Origin: Sipunculus nudus
Taxonomy: Eukaryota > Annelida > Sipuncula > Golfingiida > Sipunculidae
Length of the DNA stretch: 64,000 nucleotides
Assembly (NCBI GenBank): GCA_026874595.1
Contig: CM049317.1
Location: 58,952,118-59,016,117, forward strand
Direction: 5' to 3'
The notes below the pieces were generated by a model. That model was given only the letters and a program-made list of their open reading frames with translations. It was not told the DNA's origin and searched no databases. The number at the start of each line of letters is the position of its first letter. Within the stretch, counting starts at the first letter, position 1. Positions 1 to 11,289 of this stretch are shown piece after piece. Position numbers and translations under genes: made by a program.

Positions 1-126
1 AACACCAAGGTGCGCACAGAATTATAATCTAACCACTGAAAGTGTGATATTGCATTTTGCATCCAGCCCAAATTTTAAAAACTGCTCTCGTTAGTTTGAT
101 CACACAAGCTCTCATTGGTTTTATTC

Positions 127-1060
127 TCCTCAGTGTTCCCACCTTGCCAAGTCTGTAGTCTCTGGTCTCCTCAGTGTTACTACCTTGCCTAGTTTGTGGT
201 CTCTGGTCTCCTCAGTGTTACTACCTTGCCTAGTCTGTGGTTTCTTGTCTCCTCAGTGTTCCTACAGTGCCTAGTTTGTGGTCTCTGCTCTCCTCAGTGT
301 TCCTACCTTGCCTAGTTTGTGGTCTCTGATATTCTTAGTTTTCCTACCTTGCCAAGTCTGTAGTCTCTGGTCTCCTCAGTGTTCCTACCTTGCCTAGTCT
401 GTGGTCTCTGGTATCCTTAGTTTTCTTAACTTGCCTAGTCGGTTGTCTCTGCTCTCCTCAGTGTTCCTACCTTGCCTGAATTGTGGTCTCTAGAATCCTT
501 AGTTTTCCAACCTTGCCTAGTCTGTAGTCTCTGGTCTCCTCAGTGTTCCCACCTAGCCTAGTCTGAGGTCTCTGCTCTCTTCAGTGTTCCTACGTTGCCT
601 AGTCTGTGGACTCTGGTCCCCTTAGTGTTCCTAACTTGCCTAGTCTGTAGGCTCTCGTCCCCTCAGTGTTCCTACCTTGCCTCGTCTGTGGTCTCTCGTC
701 CCCTCAGTGTTCCTACCTTGCCTGGTCTGTGGTCTCTCGTCCCCCTAGTGTTCATAACTTGCCTAGTCTGTAGGCTCTCGTCCCCTCAGTGTTCCTACCT
801 TGCCTAGTCTGTGGTCTCTGGTATCCTTAGTTTTACTACCTTGCCTAGTCTGTGGTCTCTCATCCCCTTAGTGTTCCTACCTTGCCTAGTCTATGGTCTC
901 TGGTCACCTCAGTGTTCCTACCTTGCCTAGTCTTTAGTCTCTGGTATCATTAGTTTTCCTGCCTTGCCTAGTCTGTGGTCTCTGGTATCCTTAGTTTCCC
1001 TACCTTGCCTAGTCTGTGGTCTCTGCTCTGCTCAGTGTTCCAACCTTTCTAGTCGGTGGT
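127..1060. repeat. 41-bp minisatellite, about 22 copies
   Basis: A tandem array whose unit reads roughly CCTCAGTGTTCCTACCTTGC followed by CTAGTCTGTGGTCTCTGGTC. The motif CAGTGTT recurs at 131, 172, 213 and 254, which gives a 41-bp period. Copies differ by scattered substitutions, mostly C/T. The period is not a multiple of three, so short open frames inside it are chance. No coding role is visible. Confidence 0.9.
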
Positions 1061-1503
1061 CTTATTTTCACAATATAACAAATTAAACACTGAACCATTT
1101 TTTGTCAAAGCACATTCGGTATATTAGAATAGTCTTGTAATACATGGTACCGGCTGAATGTTGTGTTAACCTGACTGGCAGAGAAATACCTTAACGTTAA
1201 CCTGAATGAAACCCAACCTGGTTGAGAAATGCCCGTCATTACTAAATCTATGCTGACTCTTCATGCGGTGCCACTTCTACTAAGGTGTGACAGGTGGCGC
1301 TTTGGCACTTTTTTTACCGGCTCATGTCACACATGCAGGTTACCGGGCTTCATGAAAACATTTGAACTATCTAACGGTTAAAACCTAAATGAGAATTCGT
1401 GCATCATATGACTTAATTATTTAATTCAAATATTTTAATTCACATTTAAAAGTTAAATAAAAAGTACAGGTAGCTATACAATATTTAAAAGTTTCTATTC
1501 GTT
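1061..1503. other. Intergenic, AT-rich; no feature seen
   Basis: Flank between the 41-bp array and the last exon of the minus-strand gene. I see no repeat unit or open frame of note. It may contain that gene's 3' untranslated region, but I found no convincing minus-strand AATAAA. Confidence 0.4.
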
Positions 1504-1616
1504 CTAACCTCTCCTCCTGGTTCTGCAGCACCAAAAAGCCACAATACATAGTAATAATATGAGGAATAAAGGAATCAGCAGATAATACAACTTCGTTATC
1601 TTCATTGCCGGAGCCT
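1504..1616 (-). CDS. Terminal exon: transmembrane helix and basic tail
   Basis: Acceptor CAG is at complementary positions 1619-1617 after a pyrimidine-rich run. Read in phase 1 the exon gives a lysine-containing segment, about 20 hydrophobic residues, two cysteines and RTRRRG, then TAG at 1506-1504. The same DNA is also open in phase 2, as a polar sequence. The phase-1 reading is preferred for its membrane-anchor topology. Confidence 0.5.
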
Positions 1617-3594
1617 CTGAAACAAAGAGGGCAAAAATATAATAATTAAACTGCAATTGCTCTACGTCAAAAAATGAGAAAATAGTTATATAGTTACACT
1701 TGAAACCAGCAGAAGTAATTCAAGATTAAGTGTACTCCTGTTCTATCTAATCCAATTCCAATACATGCCATTTTAACGAAATAAGCAAACAATATTAACA
1801 TCTGGAAAAATAAATTTTATGAATCAATACAATTCATTCATATAACAGCGAACAAATTTGGTAAAGTTTTATAATAGCGTAAAGTGTGGACCCCCCCCCC
1901 CCCCCCCCCCCCCGCTGGATCAGCGCCTCATATTGATGGATCAGGTAGTTGCTATCTAAAGTCTCAGGAACCGTATGATGCTAACATCACCTAACAATGC
2001 ATTGCCTTGACTTTGTGTCATTTGCATAAAACATGAAACAATTTGTATAACATCCTTGAAGGAATAGCCTGTATAAAAGTTTTGCTCTAAAAACATGAAA
2101 GGAGAATTCTTTTTAATGGATACTAAATATACAATGAAATTGTTGACACCTCTGACCTTGACCTTGCACGAAATGCATTAATGCTTGACCCGAGGTTAAA
2201 GCATGATTTTAATGCCTCCATATGAGAGGTATTTCATTGCAATATATTATAAGTGTTTAAGGAGTTAGTGAGACTTACCCTGCCCCATACATAGTCGGAA
2301 TGGCGTATAAGAACTGCTGTCTGATACATGAAATACTTTAAATAAGAGGAAAATACTTTTAATGAAAATTAAATTTCATGCACTTGTTGACCCTTCTGAC
2401 CTTGCCCTTATTCAAAATATCATCAAATATGACTCGAGTTAAAGTAATATTTCTACGTTTTCATATGATGGCTTATTTGTTCCAGTGTATTAAATATATG
2501 GGAACTTATAGAGAATTTCATTACATCTACCCCAAGGGTAAATTTACTCGGTGATGTCTACAAAACTTTATATGCTCATAATTCTAAAATGACATCTTAT
2601 TATTTGTGTAAATATTTCTTTGTAGTAGGTAAAGTACAGAATCAAAATGATCTTTCTCGATCCGGTTCATAAGCCGGAACTACACCAAAATCTTATCGAT
2701 TCTTCATTGGCCCATTAACTAGGTGCCCTGAAAATTTCCTTGGATTCTGTTCATGACTGCCTGATTTATGATGTGAACAACACAAACACTCACACGCACA
2801 CATGGATGGGAAGGAACGCATAGCCTCCTGACGGAAGCAACAAACATTAATTAAGTAGGCCAACACATGTATGTACTGAGGAACACTGAGTTGGGCTGGA
2901 GGCAATGCTGGCCACGTTACTTGTTCTTATGTTTTCAGCAATACCCCTGCAGTAAGTCCCAGCCTCAGAGTTGGGAAATCCAGGTCCGTGCTGTGTGCTG
3001 TTTTTTTTTTTTCCTGCTGTTGACGCTGCTACAGCAGCGATGCTGTGGCTGTGTATGTTACTGCACTGGGTGTAGTTTAACTGCAGCCGCACCTTGATAC
3101 AACGCGGGCATTACCTGCGTATGTACTTTACCTCACAGTTTATACATACTGGTTATACTTACATACAGGTGGATCTACAGAGCACCATATATTATATATA
3201 TTGATTATATAATCAATAAATATCCTTTCAAATCATAAAACCATATGAGAACCAGATGTTGTGCATTATCTCCTGAAGTCTGTTCACAAATTAAAATTTC
3301 TTCCCCTGTCGATTCGTCCAAAATAATGATATGTTGGCTTGCGTCTCTGTACATATATATCTGTAAAACCTATATAAATAAAACCTAAAAATAAGTAATA
3401 TTATAACTGAAATACCAGGTCTGCTATACACTCATTCACATAAATAAATATATTTTCGTTTAAGAAAAACTCGGTATATTTTATTACCTTCTTATGATAA
3501 TTCGCTATCTTGTGTGGCCGTGATATCTTCGTCCCAGAATTATCAATCAGTGTATATCTGAGTATCGTTGGTGATTTCTTAGATACATCGGTCC
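1504..3594 (-). CDS. 3' portion of a minus-strand gene for a probable single-pass membrane protein
   Basis: The gene is not recognised by family. Four candidate exons line up in phase. 3594-3488 (107 bp) has acceptor TATATATACAG, donor AAG/GTAATA and enters in phase 1; it encodes a hydrophilic beta-like stretch including ILRYTLIDNSGTKISRPHK. 3360 downward opens after GGTTTTACAG in phase 0 with YRDASQHIIILDESTGEEIL, and its donor is uncertain. 2320-2279 has donor GG/GTAAGT. The last exon, 1616-1504, has acceptor CTCTTTGTTTCAG and encodes a hydrophobic helix (LYYLLIPLFLILLLCIVAFW) followed by CCRTRRRG and a stop, the usual layout of a stop-transfer segment with a short basic tail. Phases from the third exon to the last are consistent. 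Upstream exons are missing; 5550-5511 (reading DSVGNYNCA) is a possible Ig-like piece. A pseudogene is not excluded. Confidence 0.42.
1891..1913. repeat. Poly-C run, 23 bases
   Basis: Uninterrupted C homopolymer in an AT-rich setting, within an intron of the minus-strand gene. Similar C or G runs occur at about 12027, 15641, 23419, 23470, 26967, 50921, 59866 and 60410. Confidence 0.9.
2100..2540. repeat. Diverged duplicated unit of about 230 bp
   Basis: Two adjacent segments share the order GTTGACnCnTCTGACCTTG, then a GAGTTAAAG or GAGGTTAAAG block, then CATATGA, beginning near 2100 and 2340. Spacing is about 230-240 bp with heavy divergence. It overlaps the candidate 42-bp exon at 2279-2320, which lowers confidence in that exon. 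Confidence 0.4.
2640..2850. repeat. Member of a microsatellite-bearing dispersed repeat family
   Basis: Shares a diagnostic order with 47880-48260 and 56220-56550: a GATCCGG...GCCGG block, AAAATCTnATCGATTCTTCA, a Tt(C/A)TGTTCATGA-type block, a CA-rich microsatellite, then CATA-C-CTnCTGnCGGA. This copy is short and lacks the CATATTCCnAGGTTCAT head. Confidence 0.6.
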
Positions 3595-6540
3595 CTGTAT
3601 ATATATCACATTAGAGTCTAACCTCCTAAGACGCATATTCAGTTGATGTTATTTAAAACAAATAACAGAATCCAGTTCGTGAGCTCACAACATCTCTCAG
3701 CTAGTTTACAACTAGCTTGTTACCAGATATATCCTACAACGTATGGTTAACATATTGGTATGTATTTCATACCGCTGTACTATCTCTTGAATCCGTGTGA
3801 TGTCCACTGAGCTCTTGTGTTTACTTTAATTATTAGTTTTCAAATTTGTATGCTATATCGTCCAGGCATTTACGGTTGAAACTTAATGCTCTGCCAACTG
3901 AAGTTACGTAATTATATATTACCATTATACATATAAGCATATTTTATAAACTAACCATGCAGGTATGTCATGACCAAGGTACAGATACCTCGGCCAATGT
4001 GATGTCATGACAAACGCTGAGTCAGTATCACGGCCCGGTTATTACAAATTATTACGTTTGTTTTGGGACTCCAGAGTCAAGCGCACCTGGAGTCTGCATG
4101 AAATCGACAAGAATCACCCTTCCGAATGTGTCGAGCTAAAGCTTCGAGTCTGCTGTGACAGTTTTGACAATTTGACAAAAGCAAATTAAATTGTGAACAG
4201 GGAATAATTGATCGCACTGTATACATGTAGAAATTAAAGAGTAATGGACGTTTCAGTGTTTAAAATTGGACGAAACGGAAAATTTAACTGATGTGTGGAA
4301 AAGAATAAAAAGTATTTCCAGGAAAAAATAATCAGATTATAAATTATCGAAAATAGCGTGACTATATTCGGCTGATAACTTCCGATAACATATATTTGCC
4401 GTCTGATAGATTTCATACATTACACGACGTAGAAAAGGATATTGACATTTAGCTATCATAACCTATTAAGTGACCAACTGGAACGAACATGGTAACATAT
4501 CTATAACCAAAAAACACTGTACGAGAAATGATAAAATATTCTCTTATTTCAGACATTAAATATCCGTCCCGTCAGTTTGTTTTTTAGCATGTCGCTGAAA
4601 TGAAACTGTGTAATTGTTAAGTATGAAAGTGTTGGCCTATGAAACCATCAGGATACACTGTACTAGATATTTACTCATTAAGTAGTTGAATGAAAAATGG
4701 ATGATATGCTACAGGCATATAGGCATAGATATTACTTGTTTATAAAATGGGTATCGTCAAATGAATAGGCTTGCTTCAGGTCAGCTTTAGTCAGCCGACA
4801 TTTTGTCAGCCGAGTCGAGCCACGAAACTTGGCTTGCTACTAAAGTCGGCGGTTTTTGTTTTTTTTTGTCCACGCCAGCCGCATTTGAGTGGTTAATACG
4901 GCTCCGGGCTTTAAATTATATTAATGTGTTATACCCAATGCAGTAAAAACAAAAACAAAAAAAAACAAAAAAAAAACAAGGCAAGTTGGATGGGGGTGGG
5001 GGGTGGGGGTGGACAGGGGGTTAATTAGCGTAACTTCGGCCCTCTGACATTAGAGAGTCTACGACCAGTGTACTGGCTGTCAGAGTTCCGTTACATTCTT
5101 CAGCGAGGAATGCACTTTAAGACCCTATAAGGATGCAAATATTTTCGTTATTTTTGACAGGGCCTTGGCCTACAAGTACGATGTCACTTGACATAAACCG
5201 GACCAGCTCTTAGTTGTTTGTATGTACTTCCTAACAACACCTACCATGAGCGAGAAAAATTCCGTTTTAACTCGGCATATTGATAAATCCATTTGCATGT
5301 TTGTTGGCTTTTTGACCGCAAGGATATAAGCATGGCTCGCTCGGATAACGGAGTTTCAGTTTGGGTTATGAGTTCACCTGGATTATTTGGTCTTAAATCA
5401 TCAATCGTAGCCTCACGTTAAGATTGTGGGCTGTTGGCAACGATATCAATGCAACATGATAGAAGACCAATCCACCGGTATGGCTTGTGTCACGACTCAA
5501 GTAAGGCTTACCAGCGCAGTTATAATTGCCCACCGAATCGTGTACTAACGGCTAGAAGTTAGGCTAAAAACATTTTTTAAGATGTCTTCAGTCAGGCCAC
5601 TAAAGAGGCCTATAATGAAAATACAAGGAAAGGGTAAAAGCATAATAATGCCTATCATTGAATACTTCAGCCTTCTGGATGATATTAAATCAGCAGCTGC
5701 ATGGTCCAAAGGGCGGGAATACCCGGTATAAGGGCTGTAATCTACTTGCAAAGGAACTTATCATCTCTATTTCACCCAGGATACTTGTATATTATTCAAA
5801 ATATAACTATATGTTATACATTTAGATAAATATACACTGATACATATCATTTCAACCACATATCCAAAAAAATATGTGAAATTATGTAACAAGAGTTAAA
5901 TGAAAAATCCCATTTTGGGAACAAAGGGATGACCATTTAAATTTAGTCATCCTTGTAAATGCTTTTGATACCTTTGATATCTTAACAAGTATAACGTGAG
6001 TAATATGGACACAAGTCCGCAGTGCAAGACCATATAAGCCTGGAAACGGTTGACAGCTTTATAGTTGAATATATTTTAATCAAAATATTATTTGAATTAA
6101 GCTATTGCTGTATTAAAATAAGGGGAAATACATTTTGAATTTCAATAAATTACAGAATCACTGATAAAATGACAACATTATGGGTGAAAACCTAGTTTAC
6201 ATCGATGCACAGTAAAATTTTCGTGGCCATTTTTTAGTAAAAAAAAATGTCTTTACAATCATAGACATTTAACATTTGTATAAGGCTTATTTAATTTATT
6301 TTATAAAAGCTGGTCGAACCAAGGCGTCAAATTTAGTGATACACATGCAGAGTCAAGGGCACAATTACATCGTGTGCCTACGTCATTTTTTGTTAATATT
6401 ATAAAATATTAATACTTTTTGCTTTCATGCAATAGTGGTATATTGATGATGATGCACGGATAGGTCCTGGTAGCATAATTTATAATTCTTTAAGTAAATA
6501 AGGAACAAAAGGAACAAATTGTCCATGCTTTTCATGTCAC
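3595..6540. other. AT-rich region, no supportable gene
   Basis: Holds scattered short open frames on both strands without splice or family support. Possible further exons of the minus-strand gene include one ending at donor CTG/GTAAGC (5511). A minus-strand open frame at 5751-5545 contains a hydrophobic stretch but starts without ATG. A G-rich run lies at 4992-5020. I see nothing else. Confidence 0.4.
4992..5020 (+). other. Potential G-quadruplex
   Basis: Four G-runs of 5, 6, 5 and 5 bases separated by T, T and TGGACA, preceded by an A-rich tract. The pattern fits the classic four-run G-quadruplex rule with short loops on the plus strand. Confidence 0.6.
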
Positions 6541-6574
6541 TAAATGTGCGAAATGTTGGCCCTTTATTTCCTGA

Positions 6575-6731
6575 TTTCACACACACACAGACACCATCAG
6601 CTACACACACAAACACACACACAGACATATATGCAATCAGATGAAGACGCAGAGCAGGTCATACATTTTAATTTTCATAGGCCTACTTACGCTAAATTCA
6701 TTATTAATATTTTATTATTTATCATGTATTC

Positions 6732-6768
<37 letters not shown>

Positions 6769-6835
6769 TTTATTAATTTTATTATTAATTTTATTATTAA
6801 TTTTATTATAAATTTTATATTATTAGGAACGCCAT
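6575..6835. repeat. CA-rich and (TTA)n microsatellites
   Basis: CA-rich stretches at 6578-6630 are followed by (TTA)n from about 6734 to 6770, which decays into ATTTTATTAAT repeats up to 6825. These generate the low-complexity open frame seen there. Confidence 0.85.
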
Positions 6836-7007
6836 GATGTATTTGCTTTCACCAAACTAATCTAGTGTTAATATCTGTGACGGGTACCAGTCTAAGACTC
6901 GACAAGCAGGGTCTGCCAATGACAATCCTATACCTTATTTGGATCTTCCTTTCAGCCTTTAGCGGCGTAGTTTTAACCCGTGGTTGCTGCATACAAAATC
7001 GACTCTA

Positions 7008-7340
7008 GTTACACTGTTAAAAATAAGGGTTTCTAAAAGTGGTAAAAGAGGGTTTTCAGCGTGTCCATATAGCGATACCCTTTTAAAACCCTTCAAGGGT
7101 TTTTTCTTAAAACCTTTTATCTAATAAGGGTTTTCCCAAAAACCCTTTTACAACCTTTAGTAAACCCTCTAGATACCCTTTAAGTATATTTTAAAACCTT
7201 TTAGAAACCTTTTTGATTTATCAAAAACCCTTTTTACACCTGTATGGGATGTTAAAACCCATATTCATTACTTACAGAAACCTTTTTAAATTATTGAATA
7301 CCTTTTATAAACCTTTATGGCTTGTTACAAAACACTTTTG
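7008..7340. repeat. Degenerate AAACCCTTTTA-type repeat
   Basis: Many copies of AACCCTTTT, AAACCTTTT and the inverse AAGGGTTTT occur within 330 bp at irregular spacing, first in one orientation and then the other. The left edge reads TTACACTGTTAAAAATAAGG. A related inverse edge, TTCTAACAGTGTA, occurs at 24244-24256, suggesting termini of a DNA element family. Confidence 0.45.
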
Positions 7341-8454
7341 GGAATTATTTCAGAAACCTATTCAAATTAAACTTAAATTATTTGCTTTGGGTTCTCTTTT
7401 AAGTTGTTCCACTTTAGAGGGGGTGAGGGGGGGGGGTTATTCTCAGAAGGAAAAAAAAATATCAAGACTACTTACCAGTAAAAAACTTTTATTTTCACCT
7501 TTTATGATTCCATTTATAAACATACAATATAAAAATATATAACAGAAGTATAAATATATATAAATTTGAAATAATAAAACCAAGGTATTAAGTGGTACCT
7601 CTTTGTACAGGTTTGGTTCAAATTTTGCATTCATACACATTCATAGATGCAAATAAGCCTCACTAAAACTGATGAAATAATGCAATATTATTACACAGTA
7701 ATCATTAAAACCTAGCGTTTTAGCCCAAAAACTTACAAAACCTAGGGTCACTTTGAGCTAATATCAGGCTTCTGATATTTACCCTGATTTACCCTGGACC
7801 TGTCTGCATGTTACACAAGAAGTTTTAAAGTTTACAAAATATTTGACTAGCTAATGGAACACTCAAACAGTGAATAATGGAGTATCATTTAACTCTGATT
7901 TTCTCCATTTAGATGTGCTATAAATGCATGTCAAATTTGAAGACAATCCATAATATCTCTCTTGAGATATAAGAGCTGACATATTATTTTTCATATGTAA
8001 TGCCATTTAAGAACCACATGTAGTGAGAATTCACAACTGTTTGCAATATTTCTGGATAAACCCATAAGATAATTTTGTATGTTCACACATTTATAGGTGT
8101 ACATCAGCTACATTGAATCTAACTGATTAATGATTTTTTTCTAAATCATTTTTACTCAGTTTTCATGTACAATTAGATAAGTCTGTTATTCATGGCGCTC
8201 AAATGCATGTTATATATACGTCTGACAAAGCTTGATTGCTATAACTCGGATGACTTGAATGATACGACTTACTACTTCATAATATTGACTGAAGTATGCA
8301 AAATCTGAATACAAAATGCTTCTTATCCATGTAAAAAGTCTTAGGACTACATATAAACCAGTATTGTTCGGACACCTTAAATATCATGGCACATATATTC
8401 TGTAAATCATAGTAAGAACTGTGAAGCTTGACTGGAAACAAGATCTCCACCTGT
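7341..8454. other. AT-rich, no supportable feature
   Basis: No long frame, tandem repeat or RNA gene was recognised. The right end overlaps the likely 3' untranslated region of the exon at 8508-8774, read on the minus strand. Confidence 0.4.
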
Positions 8455-8460
8455 TTATTA
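8455..8460 (-). promoter_or_regulatory. Polyadenylation signal AATAAA
   Basis: TTTATT on the plus strand reads AATAAA on the minus strand, about 48 bases past the stop codon of the minus-strand terminal exon. The position is normal for a cleavage signal. Confidence 0.45.
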
Positions 8461-8507
8461 TCACTATAGCACAGTTGACTTATAGTCAGCTGAGGCAGAG
8501 ATAAAAT

Positions 8508-8774
8508 TTATTTGAACTTGAGTTTCTGTGCCCAGGTTTGGACAGACCTGTCCACCTTGATGGAATGTCCTATTATAAATTTCTCCATGAACTGTGCAGT
8601 CTTCTTTAATTTCTGGGGGAACTCAAACCCAAACACCCAGAAGGCTGTAAACCATGCTTCCAAGGCACATGAGAATTTGTTGATAGGAGTCGTCAAAACT
8701 GCACTCTGGCACACATACAAACAAAACTTGCTGTTTTTGTCTTTCCTCAACACAGGGTTGCCTGTTTTCACATA
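8508..8774 (-). CDS. Terminal exon of an unrecognised minus-strand gene
   Basis: The exon follows a strong acceptor (long T tract, then CTCTCTTCAG at complementary positions 8777-8775), enters in phase 0 and stays open for 88 codons to TAA at 8510-8508, with AATAAA close behind. It includes ALEAWFTAFWVFGFEFP, then QKLKKTAQFMEKFIIG, an amphipathic aromatic-rich stretch. It reminds me of the C-terminal part of uncharacterised proteins spread in invertebrate genomes, often of transposon origin, but I cannot name a family. Upstream exons would lie at higher coordinates, where the DNA is now filled by repeats, so this may be a remnant. Confidence 0.45.
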   Translation of the reverse strand, partial: YVKTGNPVLRKDKNSKFCLYVCQSAVLTTPINKFSCALEAWFTAFWVFGFEFPQKLKKTAQFMEKFIIGHSIKVDRSVQTWAQKLKFK

Positions 8775-9236
8775 CTGAAGAGAGAAAAAAAAAATTAGTT
8801 TGTGGTGAAAAAATAAAATTTTCTGATTTAAAAAAAAAAAATCATGTGTTGTCCAGGTTTTTCATGACTTACCATTTTATTTAAATTATATACAAATAGA
8901 AATTTGGCACTTTAAAATATCTGTACAAATGTTAAGTTGCCTGTAAGTAATTCTAGTCACATTTGGAAGATGATGATAGTGGCTAATTTAGAAAGAGTGA
9001 AAAGGTTATAATACATCATATTTCATTTCTTTTTCTAATCACATATTAGAAACAAGGAACTCATGTGTCACATCCCTCAGTTGAATTTTGGAAAATGTTA
9101 TCAAATTCATAATATATTTAATTTTTATAGATATAATAGCATTTGAAAAGCTAAAAGGAAATGGCCCTGCTAACTGATGATAATCAAATATAAAATACAT
9201 ATTTTCTGAACTAATACAGTTTTCTTTTAGGAACTA

Positions 9237-11243
9237 CCGTAAAAGTCGTTGGAGAAGTCGCATCCTTATTACAAGTCGCACCCTGACTTTTAGGATCCCC
9301 CTGGGGAATAGCCGTTCAAGTTTAGTTTCAGGAAAAGTCCATAATATAGGTCGCACCCAGACTTCGGAGGCGTCCCAACCACCTGATACTTTTGGAATTT
9401 GAGTATCATTCCTTGCGATGCAAGACTACAACCAACGTCCCCGTAGTACTTTTGTGGTTTATAAACTAGATAAACCATTCAAACGTAAAAATAATTGGAC
9501 AGCTTTAATACAATGCTTATATTTAAGTAAAACAACAGAATCTTAACATATAAAGTCGGGGTTCAATTGTCAGGTAAGATTTGTACAGTGCCAAAGTCAG
9601 CTGCGTCGGATAACATTTTGTGCTGTGAAACGATGTCATTGTTGCCGTTTCTTACTAGGTTAAGTAACATTAGAATGCAAATATCAAGTTAAATGACTGT
9701 ATTAATAAACTAAAAGAGTCTGAGGCAAATTACTATCACAATCGAGCAACTCTTTAAATTGTTAAAGATCGTCAAACGTAGGGTGGATTCATTAGACTAT
9801 GATTAGTTTGCGTACGCGTGACGAGTCCCAATCCGTCGCATTGGGCATGATTTGAACTGACTTAAGACAACTGAAAGATGGAAAGAATAATTGAGTTTGA
9901 ATTTATTCACCTAATTTCTTAAATAGGCTCTAAAACTGAATTTAGTAACCCTTCAATTAAGTGTTACAACTTACCATCTAGGCGCGGCACATGCACGGTA
10001 TTACTGAAATCACTGAAATATATGTCAGTCAACAGGGGGATAATGAACGCTTTATCGACCGGTCAGATAACGTAAAATAAACATAATTGAATTTACAGAT
10101 ATTATATTTACTGGGACTAATGATTTATTTTTCTTTGATAAAATCTGGAAAACCCAATTTCCATCGTTATCAGTGATTATATTCAAGTGGCTTGGATGTA
10201 TGGCAAACTCAGCCGTGTTGAACCAGATCCGTCATGACACCAAACGGTGCCGGTTCCCGTGGATTTTAGGTGCGTATGTGGCATTTTAAGTAAATAAAAT
10301 ATATACCTTTATGGTGTTTGTTATTTCATTGTATTGACTAATATGTCTTCATTAAAAAAATCACGAATACGTCAACGCACGATTGACCGTAATGCATGCG
10401 TGCCGCTATATTGTTGGGCATACGATCGCCCTGAAAGAGACACGGGTAACACTCGGAGAAAATCGTATATTTGTAGCTCACGTGAAACGTTATAACATTG
10501 TTATCCAAAACGCTTGAAAACCACGAGATGGTGACAGTGACCTAATGATTCTTAATATGAGAGTTTATAATTGTGGATATCAGTCACGGAAGGCTTAGTT
10601 GACATGGGGATGTAAAGGTCATTGCATGGGTGACCCGGGGCTTGAACTTCCGCTACACTGCTTCAAAGGTCAGCTGGTATTCAGCGATCAACCGGGCAGG
10701 CAAATGAATTCCCGACGTATGTGTAGTGGATCAAGCTTGAATGTGACGCAATTGTACATGCATAAACGGATATGGAACCGCGAGTTTTTCATTATGGAAA
10801 GCATACCCATATAGTTAAACGGAAAGAAAATATACATCAAAGAGCGGCAGACTGGCATATGCGTCAAATTGACTCATGATATAATAGTAACGCAGATTAG
10901 AAAGTGTCACTTGAATGGCGACTTGTCAGAACGGGTAGGTCTTGAACTGGGCAAATTTAAAATTTGCATTTAATGTTAATAAAATGAAAATTTCGTCAGT
11001 TCACAAAATATAAAGCATAAGAGATGGTTAAAAGTGTAAATTATTGGGGAAAGACGTTTCACAAAGCACTGGTTAAAGGTATTGCCGATTATCGCTCAAC
11101 TGACGTCGTTCCATGTACCGGGAAAGCTGACAGAAACGGGATAAGTACGTATTACAAGTCGCACCCCGACTTTGCTAGAAAATTCTAGTTTTTAGAATTC
11201 GATTTCCTAGTACAAGTCGCGACTTCTGCAACGACTTTTACGG
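9237..11243. mobile_element. Non-autonomous DNA transposon, about 2.0 kb, TA target duplication
   Basis: The left end reads CCGTAAAAGTCGTTGGAGAA and the right end is its inverse with one mismatch (CAACGACTTTTACGG), so about 25 terminal bases are inverted. Both ends also carry an internal ACAAGTCGCACCC(T/C)GACTT block. Each end is flanked by TA (9235-9236 and 11244-11245). The TA duplication and CCGTA... ends resemble Tc1/mariner- or pogo-like elements. No transposase-sized frame is inside, so it is probably a deletion derivative. Confidence 0.75.
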
Positions 11244-11289
11244 TATATCAACTTAAGGTTCAGGAGGTGGGCGGCGGTTAATTGACATT

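Noticed and set aside
6425-6837. Frames on both strands rich in Val/Cys or Ile
   Set aside because: Translations of CA and TTA microsatellites.
7008-7340. Interstitial telomere-like AAACCCT repeat
   Set aside because: Spacing is irregular and motifs vary; animal telomeres use TTAGGG. More likely part of a DNA element.
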